Positions 25,374 to 37,270 of a DNA stretch of 64,000 nt are shown one piece after another. The notes below the pieces were generated by a model. It worked only from the letters and a program-made list of their open reading frames with translations. It searched no databases and was not told the origin of the DNA. Positions within the stretch are counted from its first letter, which is position 1. Each line of letters opens with the position of its first letter. Source of the DNA: Tetradesmus obliquus (lineage: Eukaryota; Chlorophyta; Chlorophyceae; Sphaeropleales; Scenedesmaceae); assembly GCA_030272155.1 (NCBI GenBank), contig CP126205.1:2406501-2470500 (forward strand), read 5' to 3'. Both the position numbers and the translations under genes were made by a program.

Positions 25374-27730
25374 AATCTGCAGATGAGGCAAGCCAGCCGC
25401 ATCTTCAGCCACAGGACCCCTGCAGCTGCACAACGCCGCTGCAGCTGCCACCCCTGCAGCAGCAGGAGCAGCAGCAGCAGCAGCAGCTGATGGTGTGTCA
25501 TGACATGATGGGTGGCTATTTGCCGGAGGAGGTCTTGCTGTCTGGTGCTGCCGGCTGCGGGCAGTACCGGCTATGGCATTGGGATTGCATGGACGTGTTT
25601 TGCTATTTCAGCCACGCCATGGTCAGCATCCCGCCTACAGGCTGGATTCACGCAGCTCACAAGCACGGCGTGAAGGTGCGCAGGACAATAGAAACAAAGG
25701 CTATTCAATTGCATGTTGCATGTTTAAGCCACTGCAGCCCAGCAGCAACTGCCAGCAAGCAAGTGACCTGTCAAAGCCGAACTGCTGCAGGCAACAACAC
25801 CAGCGCCACCTGCTGCAAGTCGTGCCTCATCAATTGCCAGCTGCCATGGCTGCCTGCCTGCTGCAGCTGCCCGGTAACGTCATAACACCCCACCTGTTGG
25901 ATCAGGAGTGTTCAACAACAGCTGTGCTCAGTCTTGCCACCAGTGGAAACACCCGGGCATTGTGCTTGCTTGTTGCTTACTGCAGGTCATCGGCACCTTC
26001 ATCACCGAATTTGGGCAAGGGAGGCAGCGCTGCAATCGGCTGTTTTGTTCACGCGAGTCAGCACAGGCAGTAGCTGACCAGCTGGTGGCTGTAGCAGCGC
26101 ATTATGGCTTTGAAGGGTGGCTGGTCAACATTGAGAACAGCTTGAGCAGGCAGCAAGTGGAGGTGATGCTGCACTTTGTGGGCTACCTGAGGGCAAGGAT
26201 GAAGGCAGTGTGTACCCACGGCATGGTGGTGTGGTGAGTGGCCTGCTGCTTCTGAACAATTTCCTAGCAGATGGCTCGTGTTGACTACTGTTAACGAGCA
26301 GCACATGGTCAGCTGGTGGCTGTTTGCCGTGCACTACAGCTTTGAGGGGGTTGGCTGGTCAAACCTGGGGGGTATACGCTGTGCAGGCAGCAGGTGCAAG
26401 TGTTGCTGCACTTTGCGCGCCATTTGAGGGCACGCATGAAGGCAGTGCGCCCTCACCGCATGGTGGTGTGGTGAGTGAAGTGTGCCTGCTTCCTATCATT
26501 GGTTTTATGTGGGTAGGTGTTCACGAGTAGCAGCCGATCAGCTGGTGGCTGCTGCAGTTGGCCAACTTTATCAGGGTTGTCTGGTGGGCATCGAATGTGG
26601 CATGAGCACGCAGCAGGTGGAGGTGCTGCTGCACTTTGTGGTCTAGCTTTGGACATACACAATACTAGCAACACAATGCACAAATTATCCATGCCCACCT
26701 GAGTGTCTTCAAGTGTCTCTGCACTCTGCAATCCGCAGTCTGGTACGATGCTGTCACAACAGCCGGCGAGCTGCACTGGCAGAACAAGCTCAACCTACAC
26801 ACAACAACTCAAATTGCCTCGCATACTACGCTCCTGAAACATCACAATGCACAAGCTCATTCTCAGCATGTGCCTCTGCTACTGCCGCACCATGCAGGTA
26901 CGATGCTGTAACAACAGCCGGCGAGCTGCGCTGGCAGAACAAGCTCTCTCCTGAACTCAACGGCCCCTTCTTTGACCTGGCAGATGCCCTCTTCCTGAAC
27001 TACTGCTGGACACCCTCCACACTGCCAGAAACAACAGCAGCAGCAGGCGCGCGTGCCGCAGATGTGCTTGTTGGTGTTGATGTTCACGGCAGGGGCTGCT
27101 TCGGGGGTGGCGGCCACAACAGTAGTGCGGCTCTGGCAGCAGCGAAGGCTGCTGGGCTGAGTGCTGCGCTGTTTGCGCCGGGCTGGGTGTACGAGAACTT
27201 GGACAAGGAGCAGTTTGCACAGCTGCAGGAGGCATGGTGGCACAAAGTAAGTACAGTGGAGGCCATAGAGAGCATGTGAGTTCACAATTTTCTGCTGTTG
27301 TACCGGTATCAGCAATCAACCAGCAGCAGTTGCCAGCAGTGCAGTTCCACATGTGCATGGGCAGCCTATGCAACAGTGCGTCATATGTGGCACCTGCCAC
27401 GGTTTCAAGCTTTACCGCTGCTGCTGCTACTGCTGCTGCTGCTACTGCTGCTGCTGCTGCTGCTGCAGGTGCAAGCCGCCTGGGGCTGCAGCCACCCTGT
27501 ACTATGCAGCCTGCCTTTCAGCAGCAGCTTCAATGCAGGCGCGGGGCGCGCATGGTTTGCAGCAGGCAGCATTGCGGCCAGCACGCCCCCTGAGACTGCT
27601 GCTGCTGCTGAATGTGGTGGTGCCAGCAGCAGCAGCAGCAGCAGAGAGGGCTGGTTCAACATGTTGCTGACAGACACGCTGCCAAGCTGCAGGGATCCAA
27701 TCAGCCAGCAGGTGGGCCCTTCAGCACAGC

Positions 27731-27770
<40 letters not shown>

Positions 27771-29032
27771 TTTGCTGTTGTTTTCAAAAGATAATATCAA
27801 TGTTTCTATTCAAACGGCCCCCTTGGAAGTACAGCTGGAGTGTTGCATGACGGTCTGCCTGCCAGCAAGTACATGGGCTGCTGATCAACACGTATATTGC
27901 CAGGTGGTACAGCTGCTGACAGAGACAGCTTACAAGGCATGAAACAGCTGTCAATGCTTGCGGAAACAACGGCAAGTACCTTCAATCAAGACAGAGGCTG
28001 CCAGCAGCTGCCGTATGCTGATTGGTGAGTTGCTTTGTACCGCTGCTATCCTGGTGCGGATTTTGCTTGCTGCAGGTTGTGTGTGGGCCTGTTGTTGCAC
28101 GACTGGCATCATGCACAGCATTTCAGGGAGGCGCCTGCCTGGTGCTATGCAAGCAGCAGCAACAGCCACCGCAGCAGCAGCAGCAGCTGTTAGGAGCAGC
28201 TGACTCCTCTGGCATTGTCAGCAAACAGGCAACAGATGTGCAGGTAGCTGCAGGCGTGCACACGCCTTGCTGCTCGCTGCTGCAGCAGCTGCAGCAGCAG
28301 CAGCCGGGGTTGGCAGCAGCAGGGCAGCAGTTTGCACTGCTGCAGCTGTTCCGTGCTGCTGTGCATGTGCAGACAGACAGTGTGCTGGAAGTCAGCTGTG
28401 TGCATGCTTGCCCAACACCAAGCGGCAGCAGCAGCAGCAGCGGCGGCACTGTGGGCAGCAGCCAGGTTGATGTGGTGCCACCTGTTATCTGGCTGATGAC
28501 AGAAGCAGCACATTTGGCAGCAGCAGCAGGTGGATCAGGCAGCAAGGTCATCCATCTGCCACCCAGTGTTTTGCTGCAGCTAGCAGGTGGTGCTGCTGCT
28601 GGGGCTGCAATGCAGCAGCAGCAACAGCAGCAGCTGCTGCTCAGCGATGGCCGCTCAATTGGCCTGAATGTGACAGCAAGCCCAGCAGGCGTGGAATCCA
28701 GCGGTGCTGCTGCAGCACAACAAGCGGTAACCGTGCTTGGTCCTGTGCAGTGTCTGCCGGCTCCCAACAGCAGCGATGCAGCAGCAGCTTCAGCAGGTGC
28801 AGCAGCTGATGCGATGTGGCTCGCTGACCTGTCGGGTGCACTGTCAGGCTGGCAGTGGCAGCGCAGCAGCTGGGCGCTGACTGTGCCAGCTGGCCGGGTT
28901 GTCACTGGGCTGGGGGTGGCAGTGCAGTGCGGTGACAGCAGCAGCAGCAGCAGCAGTGGGGCGGCTGTTGTGCTGGGTGTGCTAGGCGGTGTAGGGCTGA
29001 CTATATGCGGCCCTGCTGGTGCTGCCAGCTAG
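24347..29032 (+). CDS. ENGase: Cytosolic endo-beta-N-acetylglucosaminidase (GH85)
   Basis: ENGase cuts the GlcNAc-GlcNAc bond of free or protein-bound N-glycans. Exons 24347-24529, 25217-25675, 25986-26233, 26898-27246, 27469-27711 and 28076-29032 join in frame to 812 residues. GH85 signatures: VCHDMMGGYL, WHWDCMDVFCYFSH, HAAHKHGVKVIGTFITEF (the last across an intron) and GWLVNIEN, where Asn262 and Glu264 match the N-x-E catalytic pair. DALFLNYCWTPS and VGVDVHGRGCFGGGG complete the barrel. The first exon carries a hydrophobic stretch (AAIAAAAAIAGSITTACVL) that could be a signal or anchor, unlike the plain cytosolic plant enzyme. The C-terminal 300 residues (last exon) are Ala/Gln/Ser-rich with repeated beta-like motifs. 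Start chosen at the only ATG in this frame before the hydrophobic stretch. Introns 1 and 3 contain echoes. Confidence 0.88.
24828..25130 (+). repeat. Two acceptor-side echoes of ENGase exon 2
   Basis: The start of exon 2 (LPEFEADEGEPWPAGGFPG at 25217) is preceded in intron 1 by copies at about 24836-24912 (LPDFEADEGQPWPAAGFPG) and 25003-25085 (SEFEADEGEPWPADGFPAL). Each follows a CCTGCAAG/CAGG acceptor-like sequence; downstream each diverges. Confidence 0.85.
26305..26650 (+). repeat. Two donor-side echoes of the ENGase catalytic exon
   Basis: The end of exon 3 (ADQLVAVAAHYGFEGW...MKAVxxHGMVVW and GTGAGT) is copied at about 26305-26475 and, more decayed, at 26530-26650. The first copy has the donor but broken frame around the catalytic NIE motif; the second reads GIECGMSTQQVEVLLHFVV. 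The catalytic pair is therefore intact only in exon 3. Confidence 0.85.
26738..26794 (+). repeat. Acceptor-side echo of ENGase exon 4
   Basis: GTACGATGCTGTCACAACAG and the following bases (YDAVTTAGELHWQNKLN) repeat the start of exon 4 at 26898, which encodes YDAVTTAGELRWQNKLSP. It lies 150 bases upstream, in intron 3. Confidence 0.85.
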
Positions 29033-29634
29033 GCTGCTGTCAGGTTTGTGCATGGATTGTTGGTAGTGAAAAGAGGGTTGCCCAGGCAGTGGCAGCGCAG
29101 CAGCTGGACGCTGACTGTGCCAGCTGGCCGGGTTGTGACTGGGCTGGGGGTGGCAGTGCAGTGCAGTGACAGCAGCAGCAGTAGTGGGGCAGCTGATGTG
29201 CTGGGTGTGCTGGGCAGTGTAGGACTGACTGTGTGCGGCCCTGCTAATGCTGCCAGCTAGGCTGCTGTCAGGTTTGTGCATTGATTGTTGGTGGTAGAAA
29301 GAGGGTTTGCCCAGGCAGTGGCAGCGCAGCAGCTGGGCGCTGACTGTGCCAGCTGGCCGGGTTGTTACTGGGCTGGGGGTGGGCGGTGACAGCAGCAGCA
29401 GCGGCGGCAGCAGCAGCAGCAGCATTGGTTGAGCGGCTGTGATGCTGGGTGTGCTGGGCATTGCAGGACTGACTGTGTGCGGCCCTGCCGATGCTGACAG
29501 CTAGGCTGCTGTCAGGAATGTGCATTGATTGTTGGTAGTAGAAAGAGAATTTGCCCAGGCAGTGGCAGCGCAGCAGCTGGACGCTGACTGCCAGCTGGCC
29601 GGGTTGTTACTGGGCTGGGGGTGGCAGTGCAGTG

Positions 29635-29675
<41 letters not shown>

Positions 29676-30040
29676 GGGGCGGCTGTGATGCTGGGTGTGC
29701 TGGGCAGTGTAGGGCTGACTGTGTGCAGCCCTGCCGGTGCTGACAGCTAGGCTGCTGTCAGGAATGTGCATTAATTGTTGGTAGTAGAAAGAAGATTTGC
29801 CCAGGCAGTGGCAGCGCAGCAGCTGGGCGCTGACTGTGCCAGCTGGCCGGGTTGTTACTGGGCTGGGGGTGGCAGTGCAGTGACAGCAGCAGCAGCAGCA
29901 GCAGCAGCAGTGGGGCGGCTGTGATGCTGGGTGTGCTGGGCAGTGTAGGGCCGACTGTGTGCGGCCCTGCCGGTGCTGACAGCTAGGCTGCTGTCAGGAA
30001 TGTGCATGATTTGTTGGTAGTGTAAAGTGGGTTTGCCCAG
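28853..30040 (+). repeat. About 235-bp tandem array of the ENGase 3' end, 5 copies
   Basis: The unit starts with GGCAGTGGCAGCGCAGCAGCTG near 28851, 29085, 29317, 29560 and 29804, with a stub near 30036. It covers the last 60 codons of ENGase, the stop (CTAG after CTGCCAG) and about 70 bases of 3' flank. Copies differ by length of an internal CAG tract and by small deletions, and none keeps a long frame. The array is absorbed downstream of the stop. Confidence 0.88.
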
Positions 30041-30954
30041 GCAGTGTGGTGATTATAAAACCACCGAGCAGTAAGTTGGTTGCAATGCATTGCCGTGTAT
30101 ATGGCAGCGGGAACGGCTGTTTGTTGCAGGCTGTGGCGGCAGCAGCTGCTTGTTAAGGTGCTGTGGCTGCCGTAGCAGTTGCGTCAGATGACAAGAGGTG
30201 ATACAACATTTTGTTGTAGATTTCCTTTGTTGCTTGCAAGTGCTGTGAGCGGGGATGTGCTCCAAGAGTGAGTTGCTGCCAGCCTGGGCTTACTTGTGGT
30301 CGGGGGTAATGCGGCTGGCAGTTGTCCGAGTTTGACTCTTTGCTATGATAAGCTGAGCGTAACTGGTTTTGCATGATGAGGCTTTGTAGCTGTAATTGAC
30401 CGCCATCGGACAGAAATGGCATGGCATGAGGTGGAGGCAGGAGGCGAGTGACAGGCTTGTAACGCATGTCAGGATGCACACAAGCTAAACAAGCGAAAGC
30501 GTGACAGCTATTGCAGAATTTATAGTTTTTTTGCAATTCTTTATACTGTGAACTGCTTGCTTTGAGCTCAAGCAGTACTTCTGCTGCATGCTGTCCGGCA
30601 GTACAACGGCTGACAAAGCAACCTTGGATGACCCGACGCTGACGGTTTCGTGCCGTTAGCAGCACCCTCGAACCGCATAGCAATGACTATTAGCAAGTAT
30701 TTGTAATGATTATTAGCAAGTTTTGGAATGAAAATCAAGTAAAATGGATGAACATGCTTTACCATCGCCATGCTCTGCTGCATACGATCACAAACAACGC
30801 GGTTGCTGCCTTGCTGCAGTCTCAGGTCTCGAGGCTACGTTCAACGCCGCTTCGGGTAGGTTACCAACAGCATGCTCAACAATCAAATAGTCTGTGACGC
30901 TGCTCTCAAGTCAGCCTGCGGTACGCCTGCTCTGCTGCAGGAAGTATGCTCAGA

Positions 30955-31011
<57 letters not shown>

Positions 31012-31151
31012 GTGACTGCCTCAGCCAGCTCCTCACAAGCTCCAGTCTATACCTAAGCTGCAGCACCAGCACCAGCAGCAGCAGCCGCAGCAGCACCAGC
31101 AGCAGCAGCAGCGGCAGCCAAAGCAGCCCCGAAAACGCAAGCGCTTCCACC
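30041..31151. other. Intergenic, ENGase to YqaJ-like gene
   Basis: More AT-rich than the genes around it. A minus-strand reading frame (30153-30683) includes a Cys-rich patch (CNSCHAFACLAC) but I cannot support it as a gene. A CTG tract of about 18 repeats spans 30958-31010; the open frame of the next gene extends upstream through it, but this is probably leader. Confidence 0.4.
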
Positions 31152-31574
31152 ATGTTGCGTCCTCACGCATCAGTCAGCAGAACAGGCCCTCCAAGAGCCA
31201 AACGATCCTCACTCCCACTTCCGAACCCAGCAGCACCCAAGCAGCTGTACCTCAACGCCTCAGAGGTGGCTACAGCAGCAGGCCTGAACCCCCACAGGCG
31301 GCCTACTGAGCTGCTGCTCAAGTCATTACAGAAGCAGCATCCCCAGCAGTATGCAGCAGCAAAGGCGCGGGTCCTGGCTCAGCCTGGACCCTGGGGCCCA
31401 GCCCTGCAAGCCCTCCACGGCATTGCAGGACAGGTTGTAACAGCCACCAAAAGCAGCCAGCTGATGCAGCTGGCAACTGAGGATGACACAGCCGCAACGC
31501 ACGCTGTAGAAAGGGCGGCGCAGCTGTTTGAAGACGCGCAGCGCAGCAGCCGCACGCTGAATGCGCTGCGGCAA

Positions 31575-31605
<31 letters not shown>

Positions 31606-32285
31606 AAGTGCCGCTGCCAGAGGGCCTGCTAGCATGGCCGTCAATCGCATCAACAACAGAGATCAGAGCTGCCGCTCCGAACGCGCCAGATGATGCAGTG
31701 GCAGCGGCGCTTGAGGTTATGTATCTGGAGAAAGCAACGGGATCGTACAAGTGGCACATAATTGAAGAGCTGCAGAGCAATGTCAATCTGCAGCGTGGCA
31801 GCAAGAACAAGCCAACAGCACTCGCAGCAGCAGCAGAGGCAGCCGGGCAGGCTATTGTAATCGGCGACAGGCGGATGTACTATGCAGACATTCAGCTTGA
31901 CAGCGCAGCAGGGCAGGAGCAGCTTAGCATGAGTGTGAAGATTGGAGGCAGGGTGGATGGCTGGCTGGAAGACAGGTCAGCGTTTGTGCAAGTGAAAAAC
32001 CGCCAGTTCAAGCTGCATGGTGTGCCTGTGCATGAGCGCGTGCAGGTGCTTGCATACATGCAGTGCACGGGCGTAAACAGGTGCCTGTTCCTTGAGAAGT
32101 TCAAGAACAGCAGCAGCACAGCGCAGCTGACATGGGAACAGGACTGGTGCAAGGGCCTGTGGCAAGACTGCGTCCTGCCGGGGCTGTGGGAGTATGTGCA
32201 GCAGCTGCAGGAGTTGCTGCGCAGCACAGCAGCGCAGGATGAGCTGCTGCTGACGGCATATGAGCGGGGCTTGATTGAGTGGTGA
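31152..32285 (+). CDS. YqaJ/PD-(D/E)XK-like nuclease, intronless
   Basis: A 377-residue open frame without introns, unlike its intron-rich neighbours. Residues about 35-60 (YLNASEVATAAGLNPHRRPTE) resemble the N-terminal ASE...GLNP motif of YqaJ-type viral recombinase exonucleases. Residues about 264-300 (GGRVDGW..., FVQVKNR, ERVQVLAYM) resemble the metal-binding core of PD-(D/E)XK nucleases found in large DNA viruses and many protists. The usual Glu of the E-x-K motif appears as Gln (QVK), so activity may be reduced or the residue supplied elsewhere. Start chosen at ATG 31152 (CCACCATG context); an upstream in-frame ATG at 30894 would add a low-complexity Cys/Ser stretch. The first 25 residues are basic and Ser/Pro-rich and could target an organelle. 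Family call is by motif only. Confidence 0.6.
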
Positions 32286-32405
32286 GGTTGGCGGGTAAAG
32301 TTAAAGGTCTGCACGCATGCAGCTTGCAGGCAAAGCAAGCAGTTTGCAGCTGCTTGGTGGAAGCAAGTCCACAGGAGAGATCCCATTCAGTTTCTGTTGG
32401 TTGTC

Positions 32406-32410
32406 TGTAA
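32406..32410 (+). promoter_or_regulatory. TGTAA poly(A) signal of the YqaJ-like gene
   Basis: TGTAA 121 bases after the stop at 32285. This supports the intronless gene being expressed with normal algal 3' processing. Confidence 0.55.
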
Positions 32411-32684
32411 TTTGTTTGTTTTGGGCGGGGCAAGGCCAGCAGGTGCAGTTGTCTGGCTACAGGCTGCGCGTCAGTAGCTGAGTGAGCAAGTGCAGTGCAG
32501 CCACATGGCTGCTGTAGCATCAGTGGCAGAGGTCATTGCTTAGTAGCGTGTGCTTTGGATTTGGCTGGAAATCCATCTCTTGCGGTGCGCGGCCCTCATG
32601 CACGCGGTCAGTTTGCAAGCAGTCCCAGAGGTCCAAGGCAGCAACTGTGATGGTGCACCAGGCCACGTGGCCTGCCAGGTGGCG

Positions 32685-33311
32685 TCAGGCTGGCACCATA
32701 CGTAAGCCGGAAGCTAGCAGCAGCTGCGCTGTTGTGCTGCTGCCAGCAGACCCGCTGGCCCATGCTGCTGCTGCTCCTGCTGCTGCTGCCCCCGCGGCTG
32801 CTGCTCCTGCCCACAGCTGTGAGTCGCTACTGCTTGCAGCCTGAACACCACCAATGTTGCCGCTGCTGCCGCTGTCAACCAGCAGGCATGACAGGCGCTG
32901 TAGGTGCAGAGCATGTGCAGCAGCAAGAAGCCGCAGCGGCTGTGGTGACTGCAGCAGCTGCCGCACTGGTGGATTTGGGCTGCCTCCGACTGAGTCCCTG
33001 CTAGTCCTTGACACACCGACGACTCGCGCCTGTGCCGCCAAGCTTTCGCACAGCTGCATGGTAATGAAAACAGCCCAACGGATGTCCTGCTGTTGAGCTG
33101 CCGGATTGGCCAGCACTGCTACAGCCAGGCGGGCGGCTGGCAGGGCAGCACTACACAGTGGCATGCTGCTATTGAGGTAAGGGCTTGTGATGCTGCTGCT
33201 GCTGGTGGTGGTGCTGCTCTGCCACACTGCTGCAAAGAGTTGAACCAAGTTGAGCTGTGCAGCTGCAAGCGCCATCATAGCATGCGCAAGGCGTGTGTCT
33301 GGTAGCTGCTG

Positions 33312-33350
<39 letters not shown>

Positions 33351-34096
33351 AAGCATGCTTGCTGTTGAGTTGCAGGCAGCAGGCAGCGCTGCTAGCAGCC
33401 CTGCACAGCATGGCAAACATGCGCGGCATTGAGGCTGCCAAAAAGCAAAGCGTGTGGTTGTGAATCGCATGTGCATGTGATAAGCATGCAAACGACGCGT
33501 TGCAAGCACGTTGGTTGAGTCACGATGCAGCAGCTGGATGCCTCTCAATGCATTCAGCTGCACAAAGTTGAGCCACCTGTGAATGTTGGCTCAGATACGA
33601 TGAAGTGACATTGCAGCAGCTGCTGCCTATCACAGCTCCATACTGCTGCAGTCGTGCTGTGCTGCGCACCTGATGATTGTACCGCCACAGCAATCTCCAC
33701 ATTTGCGTGCCTGCTCATGCTGATGGAGGCACGGCTCGTGTGTAAGGCTGCTAAGCCTGCCACTGCCTCACAGCAGCGTGCTATGCACAGCAGCCCCTGC
33801 CTGTATGCTGGCAAGCTATTGCTGCTGCTGCTGCTGTCGATGCTGCTCGGCGCCTTTGGAGACAAAGTTAAGCCTCTGCTGGCCGCTTTTGCCGCAGCTT
33901 TCAGCATTTCTACTTCGTCGCATGGGCTTAGGTCCATTACAATGATCGCAGGCCGGTCTTGGGCTCTGTTCTGCACCTTCGGCAAGGCTTTGAACAGCCT
34001 CGGCTGCAGCTTGCAGAAAACATCGATGTCTCCATCTGCTAATTCCTTTAGCAAGCTGCGTATCTTTGCAGGAGGCACCGGTTTGAGGCGCTCCAT
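32685..34096 (-). CDS. MYND-family paralogue, C-terminally truncated
   Basis: Starts MERLKPVPPAKIRSLLKELA at 34096 and runs through KLQPRLFKALP and ML KAAAKAASRGL, matching the other two family members here (55280 and 61383). After a probable junction around 33560 it continues ALPAARLAVAVLAN and VRQLLQSPQPLRLLAAAHALHLQ, which align with the helical-repeat section of the 61-kb gene. The frame ends at 32685 within the AQLL motif, where the longer copy continues, and no MYND finger follows before the convergent YqaJ-like gene ends at 32285. It is either a shortened gene or a pseudogene; coding frame is otherwise well kept. Function unknown; helical repeats suggest protein binding. Confidence 0.5.
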
Positions 34097-34824
34097 GCTG
34101 CTGTTGATGCTGCGGGTCCGCTGCTATGCGAAGTGAAGCGAAGCTCCGGTTCGAAATCGAATGCCGCTTTGTCAAGGCGAGCGATCGCATATACAACTGA
34201 TTGATGGCTCTGTTGATTGCTTGGCGTCCTACAGTGAAGCTCTTACATTGTTCAAACCAGTTTGTATTCAAATGCGGCACTGTAGCTGACAACCTTGGAC
34301 GTGGCAGTCCTGGCCATGGCATCTCACAGACACTGCGATAATACTTCCAACATAGAAAACAGCAACCTGAAGTCGACACAAGTCTTGCCTGAATCACCGC
34401 TGCCAGGTACTGCTGGCCAAGCACTGCATGTTGGCTGGCTCAACGACACTGCAGCTGCACTGTTGCTCAGCGGTGGCTGCTGTGCTCCCCCCGCTCGCCA
34501 CTTATCAAGCAGATCATCATCATTCACTTACCAAGCACATGTGCCTGCAGCCTCTAGCTTTTGCCCGCAATTGCCCTGCCAGGCCAGTAGACCTAGAAAA
34601 GTGTGACAAGTACTGTTTACATTACTATCTGCAACCCAACATGAGCAGCAACGCCAGCTCAAAATTACTGCATCCCGCAGCCAAGGGGCCCTGCTTGCGG
34701 CTGCAACAAACATATGCCATATGTTCGTGGTGAACCCCTAAAGACAAGCAACCACAGCTGTGCACCGCCAGAAGTAGCTTCAATAGCCCGGAACCCTAAC
34801 CAGCTGCAAGCTTGCGCCTCACTT
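34097..34824. other. Intergenic region between MYND paralogue and cyclophilin
   Basis: Contains the conserved 5' block shared by the MYND paralogues (34282-34302 on the minus strand) and a minus-strand TGTAA at 34617-34621 that fits the cyclophilin 3' end. No other coding signal. Confidence 0.5.
34617..34621 (-). promoter_or_regulatory. TGTAA poly(A) signal of the cyclophilin gene
   Basis: Minus-strand TGTAA about 205 bases past the stop at 34825. Confidence 0.45.
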
Positions 34825-36737
34825 TCACTCCCCTTCTTGGCTGCTGCTGCCGCCATCTTCACTGCTGCTGCCGCTGCTGCCACCTTCCAACTCGTCCAGT
34901 AAGCTATCTAGCACCTTGCTGCGTTTGCTGGGGCCCCCAGCTGCTGCTGCTGCTGGCATGGCTTGGCTCGTCCCCGTTACCTCTTTCTGCTGCGCGGCCG
35001 GCTCTGCTGCTGCTTTGCTGCTGCCTGCGGCTGCACTGCTGCCTGCGCCTGCTGCTGCTGCTGCTGCTGCAGCGCTGCTGCCGGCGCCTAGGCCTGCCTC
35101 TGTGGCGCTGCGCTTGTGGCTCATGCCCTGCTGCAGCGCCTCCCTGAGTGCAGCAATCGCACGCAAGACATTGGTTGCATGCATAACATTGGTAATCAGC
35201 ATTAGCAGGTCAGCACCGCTGCTGGGGCAGTTGCGCATGGCGGCCGCGGGGCATGCCACGTGCTTCTCTGCCATAAGTTTGCCTTGGTGCATATACCTGT
35301 TCAGCGGCATTGGCAACGATTGTGCAGCATGGAGCACCACAGCGGAGGAGCCGCGGGGGGCCAGCAAGCTAACGGGGTCCAGCAGCCGGACATGTGACGC
35401 AGAGCGGATCTTGCAGTCATGCTGAACTGTAAAGAGGGTTTCCTTTGCACTCACATGACTGCGCTGCGCGTGTCTGCTGACTGCTGCTTGAGGCGTGCCG
35501 CTGCAGCTTCAGGCGTCTCCTTGGCCAGCGCCTCATCAAGTGACTCGTGGCTGCCCTGCAAGTCAGAATCATGACACAGCACAACAATGCAGCGCGGGTG
35601 CGTGAGTCGCATGTAGGCATCCTTGCTGAATCGCTTGCATCAGTGCGCGTGCCCTGCATGACACAAGATGGCAGCTCTTGATGCTACACAGCGCAGCACA
35701 GAAGGCAGCAGTGGGTGTGTGGGCGCACGCAAGCAGCCTCTGGCATCTCCTTTGCCAGGGCCTCATCCAGCGACTCATGGCTGCCCTGTGAACCAGGAAA
35801 AGCAGTCAAACCAGGAAAAACAGTCAAGTACACAGCCAATGGCGCAGCATAGTTCAGCAGATGAGCATGTGGGTGTATGCAGACAGCACAGCAGGCAACA
35901 CAGGCAACACAGGCACTAGTGGGTGTCACCAGCCGCAGCACTGTGTCACTAGCAGCAGATGTATCACCCTGCCCCTCCATCCCCCACACACCTGTGCGTT
36001 GGTGTTGCCGCATGCGACAATCTTGACGGCTGACAATGGCGTGTCACCAACAGCAGCTGTGCGTCGCTCACACTACTTAGGTGTCACCAGCACCAGCAGC
36101 AACAGTGCGTCACCCTGCCCCTGCATTCACCGGTGCGTTGGTGTTGCCGCACTTGACCACCTTGATGGCCATGAGTGGCGTGTCATCAGGCGAGCGCGGG
36201 ATGTCGTCCAGCAGGTCTAGCAGGTCCAGCCCCTGCCGCACCACACCCACCACCTGCACAGCGCAGCACAGCAGGTACGAAAGCCATGTTAAAGAATGTG
36301 TGCAGCAGCTTGTTCATCACATCAGCAGGTCAAGCAGGTCCAGGCCCTGACGCACCACACCAACCCCTGCACACAAACAGTTGCAATCATGCAGCAGCAG
36401 TAGCAGCAATGGCAGCAGCAGTAGCATTGACTGGGGTTGCAGCAGCAGGCCAACCAGCCACTCTAGTATGTCCAGCCCCTGTCTCACAACACCCACCCAT
36501 TGCACAGATATATAGTGCCTTTATGTATGGCGGCAGATGTTTTCACAGTCACACTTGAAAAGGGCCGACGCAAGTCACGAATAGCACCTGGTGTGTTTCA
36601 TCCATGGTGAGGCACTTGCCCAAGCAGATGGCAAAGTCAGAGCCGTCCCGTGACACCGACACCGCGCCGCGCATCATGTGCTGCAGCCGGCTGTTGAGAG
36701 GCACACCTTGGCCGCCAGGGAAGGAGGCGGAGGCGCT

Positions 36738-36777
<40 letters not shown>

Positions 36778-36889
36778 GCTGTTCAGAGCATGGTCTGTAG
36801 CTGTACAGCCTGATGGGTTGCAGCATCATGTGCTGCAGCCGGCTGTTCAGAGGCACGCCCTGACCGCCGGGGAAGGAGGCAGAAGCACT

Positions 36890-36957
<68 letters not shown>

Positions 36958-37067
36958 GTGTTTAGAGCTTGGTTGTAGCGGTACCAACTACTGGGTTGCG
37001 GCGTCATGTGCTGCAGCCGGCTGTTGAGCGGCACACCCTGACCGCCAGGGAGGCAGGCAGCAGTACT

Positions 37068-37112
<45 letters not shown>

Positions 37113-37222
37113 CAGCACAGAGGGTTTTGGTGCTGCACAGACGAAGTGATCATGTGCTGCAGCCGACTGTTCAGAGGCACACCCTGGCCGCCAGGGAAGG
37201 AGGTGGAAGCACTGCAGCAGCA

Positions 37223-37270
<48 letters not shown>

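Noticed and set aside
30153..30683. Minus-strand open frame with a Cys-rich patch (CNSCHAFACLAC), reminiscent of transposase zinc clusters
   Set aside because: No other transposase motif, no inverted repeats or target duplication seen, and no conserved paralogue in the window; the frame may be chance in AT-richer DNA.
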